The notes under the pieces were generated by a model, which worked only from the letters and a program-made list of their open reading frames with translations, was not told where the DNA came from and searched no databases. A program made the position numbers and the translations under genes. Source: Actinomycetota bacterium (lineage in GTDB: Bacteria; Actinomycetota; Thermoleophilia; Solirubrobacterales; Thermoleophilaceae). Taken from it: a DNA stretch of 8,890 bases. Below are positions 6,044 through 8,890 of this stretch, piece by piece (the stretch's first letter is position 1; each line of letters opens with the position of its first letter). The stretch covers positions 1-8,890 of the forward strand of contig VAWV01000199.1 in assembly GCA_005883295.1 (NCBI GenBank). Direction: 5' to 3'.

Positions 6044-7396
6044 GTGACGGCCGGCACCCGCCGCGCCGATTTCGTCGTGGTGGGAGCGGGGTTCGCGGGG
6101 CTTGCAGCGGCGGCGCGTCTCTTTGCGGCGGGCAGCTCGCTGGTGGTGGTCGAGGCGCGGACCCGGCTGGGCGGCCGGGTGGAGACGGTCCACCACGAGG
6201 GGTACGCGCTCGACCTCGGCGGCAGCTGGATCGGGACCGACCACGTGAGGGCCCGCACGCTCGTGCGCGAGCTCGGTCTGGACACCTGGCCCTGCCACTC
6301 GGACGGCGCGACGATCGTGCGCGACGACGGGAGCCGGCTGGACGACCGGCGCTACTCCATCCTCCACCCCCTGGCGACCATCGACTACCGGCTCGCCAGC
6401 CGCCGGCTCGATCGCATGGCGCAGAGGGTCTCGCCAATGGCGCCCTGGACCGCGGACGGGGCCAGCGAGCTCGACGGCAGGTCGCTCGAGGACTGGCTGC
6501 GCCGGGCGACCCGGACAGAGCGTTCGCGCACCACGCTGCGCAGGACCGCCGCCAACATCTTCAGCTCGGAGCCCAGCGAGATCTCACTGCTCCACGCGCT
6601 CTTCTACATCCGCTCCAGCGGCGGGCTCGGTCCGATGCTCGCGACGACCGGAGGTGCGCAGGAGCTGCTGGTGCGGGGTGGGGCGGAGCAGCTCGCCGCG
6701 GGGATGGCCCGTGGGCTCGAGGGCTCGCTCGAGCTCGGCGCTCCCGTGCGCCGGATCGTTCACGGCACGAGCGGCGTGCGCGTGGAGGCGGATGCGCTCA
6801 CAGTCGAGGCCGCCGCGGCGGTGGTGGCCGTGCCACCGGGCACAGCCGAGCGGATCGAGTTCGAGCCCGAGCTCCCTGCCGACCGCTCGGAGGTGCTGCG
6901 GAGGATGTCCCCCGGCGACGCCGTTCGCATGGCCGACGTCTACGACAAAGCCTTCTGGCGGGACGAGGGGCTGACGGGCGAGGCCTGGGGGCCCAAGCTC
7001 CCGTTCTCGTTCACGCACGACGTCTCCTCGCCGGGCGGAGCGCCCGGGGTGCTGGCCACGTTCTTCGTCGGCGAGCGTGCGCGCCCGATCCGGGAGCTCT
7101 CGCCGGAGCGCCGGCGCGAGGTCGCTCTGGCGGCGCTGGTGGATTGCTTCGGCGACCGCGCCGCACGACCGCGTGCGCACGTGGAGCGCGACTGGGGCAG
7201 CGACGAGTGGACTCGTGGGGGGTACTGCTCGTCGATGACGCCGGGGCTGTGGTCGCGGTACGGCAGCGCGCTGCGTGACCCCGTTGGGCGCCTGACCTGG
7301 GCGGGGACCGAGACGGCGACCGAGCACGCCGGCTACATGGAGGGGGCGCTCCAGTCCGGTGAGCGTGCCGCCAGCGAGGCGCTCGCGCTCGTCTAA
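6044..7396 (+). CDS. Flavin monoamine oxidase family FAD-dependent oxidoreductase
   Basis: A complete 450-residue protein from GTG 6044, with a weak purine-rich GAGA about 8 nt upstream. It would oxidise an amine substrate using FAD and oxygen. The N-terminal dinucleotide-binding motif GAGFAG is at 14-19, E37 ends the second strand to bind the ribose, and GGR is at 43-45. LDLGGSWIG follows, typical of monoamine oxidases. The C-terminal FAD motif WAGTETAT is at 419-426, followed by the GYMEGALQSGERAA helix, as in MAO-A/B and bacterial putrescine or monoamine oxidases. In MAO the cysteine that binds FAD covalently lies in a GGCY sequence; here the equivalent is GGYC with C395, shifted by one position, so covalent attachment is uncertain. 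No signal peptide or membrane anchor is evident, so it is probably cytoplasmic. The exact amine cannot be predicted. Divergent from the FtsH-like gene and followed by a hairpin. Confidence 0.9.
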   Translation: MTAGTRRADFVVVGAGFAGLAAAARLFAAGSSLVVVEARTRLGGRVETVHHEGYALDLGGSWIGTDHVRARTLVRELGLDTWPCHSDGATIVRDDGSRLDDRRYSILHPLATIDYRLASRRLDRMAQRVSPMAPWTADGASELDGRSLEDWLRRATRTERSRTTLRRTAANIFSSEPSEISLLHALFYIRSSGGLGPMLATTGGAQELLVRGGAEQLAAGMARGLEGSLELGAPVRRIVHGTSGVRVEADALTVEAAAAVVAVPPGTAERIEFEPELPADRSEVLRRMSPGDAVRMADVYDKAFWRDEGLTGEAWGPKLPFSFTHDVSSPGGAPGVLATFFVGERARPIRELSPERRREVALAALVDCFGDRAARPRAHVERDWGSDEWTRGGYCSSMTPGLWSRYGSALRDPVGRLTWAGTETATEHAGYMEGALQSGERAASEALALV

Positions 7397-7406
7397 CGGG
7401 GACCGC

Positions 7407-7436
7407 AGCCGGCTGACGGGAGACGCCCCGCCGGCT
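7407..7436 (+). terminator. Terminator-like hairpin after the amine oxidase gene
   Basis: AGCCGGC (7407-7413) and GCCGGCT (7430-7436) form a perfect 7-bp stem starting 10 nt after the TAA. GGG/CCC can pair inside it to make a compact second stem. Only a short CTTT follows rather than a U-run, which is common for high-GC actinobacterial terminators. It separates the amine oxidase from the next gene in the same direction. Confidence 0.5.
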
Positions 7437-7454
7437 CAGTAGCTTTCCCGCGGC

Positions 7455-8890
7455 GTGCAGTCCGCCGTGCCGCCAGCCCCGGTCGATGTGCGCCGCCCCG
7501 AGCGGGGAGGCGAGCGCGCGCTGCCGGCCCCGGCCACCGGATCCGCGGACCGCCAGCCCATCACGGCCCGGGAGGTCATCGTCGCCTGCGTCGGCGCCTG
7601 CCTCCTCAGCATCGGGATGAACTGGCCGATCGCGGCCCATCTCGGCTCGCACATCGGGGAGGACCTGGGCGATCCGGTTCGCACCGCCTGGCAGCTCGCC
7701 TGGCAGGGCCACGCCGTACTCCATCACCCGCTTCACCTGTGGAACGCGAACGCGTTCTGGCCCCACCGCGAGACCTTCGCGTTCTCGGACTCGCTCCTCG
7801 GCTACCTCCCGGCGAGCCTGATCGGGCACGGTCCCGTCGCCGCGCTCGTCCGCTACAACCTGCTGTTCCTCTTCGCGTACGCGCTGTGCTTCGTCGGCGC
7901 ATACCTGCTCGCCCGCGAGCTCGGGGTCAGGCGGTGGGCGGCCGTGGTCGCGGGCGCGGCGTTCGCGTACGCGCCGTTCAGGCTCTCGATGAACGGGCAC
8001 CTGCACGTGATCTCGAGCGGCGGGATCCCGCTGGTCCTGTTCCTGCTCCTGCGCGGCTACCGCCGCGGATCGGCGCGGACCGTGCTCGCCGGCTGGCTCG
8101 TGGCCGCCTGGCAGCTCACGCTGGGCTTCACGCTCGGGCTGCAGCTCGGCTACCTGCTGCTGGTCCTGGTCGCGATAGCCGCGGTGGTCTGGCTGCGCCG
8201 GGGCCGGCCGCGCCTGCCGCGCCCCGCGGTCGTGGCCACCGGTGTCGGAGTCCTCGTGGTCGCCGCGGTGGTGGCGTTCCAGGCGAGGCCGCTCCTGCAG
8301 GTGGCTCGCGACTACCCGAACGCGCACCGCGCCGGGGGAGAGATAGCGCACTACTCGGCGCCGCCGAAGGCCTTCCTCTCGGCGCCTCCGGAGGATCGCC
8401 TCTGGGGATCGGCGACGGCGTCCGTGCGGCACACGCTCAACACGCCCAACGAGCAGAACCAGTTCCCGGGGATCGCCGTCGTGATGCTGGCGATCGTGGG
8501 TGTGGGCGCCGGAACCGTGTACTCGCGGCGCCTGCGGGCGGGCATCGCGATCGCCGTGTTCGTGCTGGCCGTGACCGCGCTCGGATACGGGGTCCTGAAC
8601 GGCGACCTCACCTACCGGCTCCTCCATCACGCGCCGGGCTGGGCGGGGGTGCGCACGCCCGGCCGGCTCGCCACGCTCAGCTCGCTGGGGCTCGCCCTGC
8701 TGGCGGCCGCCGGCGTGCATAGGATCGCCGCCGCGGCGAGCGGGACCCTGCGCCGGCGGCGAGCCCGCGTCGCCTCCGCGGCGCCGGCCGTGATCGCGTG
8801 CGTTGCGGCGGCGGCGGTCCTGGCGGAGGGCCTCGGTACGGTGCCCAACCCGGCGGTGCCGCCGGTCCCAGCGGGTCTCGCCGCGGTCCC
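7455..8890 (+). CDS. Polytopic membrane protein, GT-C glycosyltransferase-like (3' truncated by window)
   Basis: An open frame begins after an in-frame TAG at 7440 and runs off the window: 478 residues from GTG 7455 (GTG 7467 and 7488 are alternatives, none with a clear Shine-Dalgarno sequence). A Pro/Arg-rich cytoplasmic start of about 35 residues leads into the first membrane segment (about 39-56). It is followed by an extracytoplasmic loop with GDPVRTAW (D73), a WQ.H..LHHPL stretch, NANAFWPH and FSDSLLGYLPA. This loop arrangement is typical of GT-C-like membrane proteins that use a polyprenyl-linked sugar donor, with the first-loop acidic residue as a candidate catalytic or metal site. About nine or more hydrophobic segments follow. 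A later loop has GWAGVRTPGRL (R400, R404), also usual for this group. A role in cell-envelope or glycolipid/glycoprotein sugar transfer is inferred; neither substrate nor exact family can be named. The coding frame is supported by continuous membrane-protein composition without stops. Confidence 0.72.
   Translation, partial: MQSAVPPAPVDVRRPERGGERALPAPATGSADRQPITAREVIVACVGACLLSIGMNWPIAAHLGSHIGEDLGDPVRTAWQLAWQGHAVLHHPLHLWNANAFWPHRETFAFSDSLLGYLPASLIGHGPVAALVRYNLLFLFAYALCFVGAYLLARELGVRRWAAVVAGAAFAYAPFRLSMNGHLHVISSGGIPLVLFLLLRGYRRGSARTVLAGWLVAAWQLTLGFTLGLQLGYLLLVLVAIAAVVWLRRGRPRLPRPAVVATGVGVLVVAAVVAFQARPLLQVARDYPNAHRAGGEIAHYSAPPKAFLSAPPEDRLWGSATASVRHTLNTPNEQNQFPGIAVVMLAIVGVGAGTVYSRRLRAGIAIAVFVLAVTALGYGVLNGDLTYRLLHHAPGWAGVRTPGRLATLSSLGLALLAAAGVHRIAAAASGTLRRRRARVASAAPAVIACVAAAAVLAEGLGTVPNPAVPPVPAGLAAV

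Noticed and set aside
7011..8720. A 569-residue open frame on the minus strand opposite the amine oxidase end and the GT-C-like gene
   Set aside because: It is dominated by Arg, Gly, Pro, His and Glu with no recognisable domain, crosses two convincing plus-strand genes, and is the expected mirror of GC-rich codon bias.

Overview
The window is high-GC DNA with the codon bias of an actinobacterium. The DUF6529-type membrane protein, the FAD amine oxidase and the GT-C-like membrane protein suggest a soil lineage, perhaps Thermoleophilia (inference from gene content only). No rRNA, tRNA, CRISPR array or insertion sequence was recognised.

Layout. (1) Positions 1-1320 are an accessory, lower-GC edge. 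They hold the 3' end of an RHS-repeat polymorphic toxin gene with a variable C-terminal tip, a short gene overlapping it by 13 nt that sits where an immunity gene would be, and a small open reading frame that looks broken. (2) Positions 1321-2936 carry two minus-strand genes: a small cupin whose C-terminus appears frameshifted, and a classical short-chain dehydrogenase/reductase. (3) Positions 3095-3976 (plus) encode a membrane protein of the DUF6529 type fused to a C-terminal type I copper (cupredoxin) domain. (4) Positions 3983-5984 are a minus-strand cluster read in the order: a membrane protein resembling only the N-terminal part of FtsH (extracytoplasmic domain plus flanking membrane segments, no AAA+ or protease), a tiny hydrophobic protein, and a secreted M1-family zinc metallopeptidase. 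The peptidase frame is broken exactly at a perfect 8-bp inverted repeat. (5) Positions 6044-7396 (plus) encode a flavin monoamine oxidase-like enzyme, followed by a terminator-like hairpin. (6) From about 7455 to the window end (plus) runs a large polytopic membrane protein resembling GT-C-type glycosyltransferases; it is cut by the window edge.

How the parts relate. The RHS tip and the following gene form a likely toxin/immunity pair. The FtsH-ectodomain-like protein, the small hydrophobic protein and the secreted peptidase are close and co-directional, so an envelope-associated protein quality-control or peptide-processing role is possible but unproven. The rest are metabolic or envelope genes with no clear shared pathway.

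Three separate frame disruptions (about 973-1193, 1476 and 4740) occur in under 4 kb. They could be real gene decay near an accessory region or uncorrected indel errors in the assembly; the sequence alone cannot decide. The two most interesting items are the stand-alone FtsH ectodomain-like gene and the DUF6529-cupredoxin fusion.
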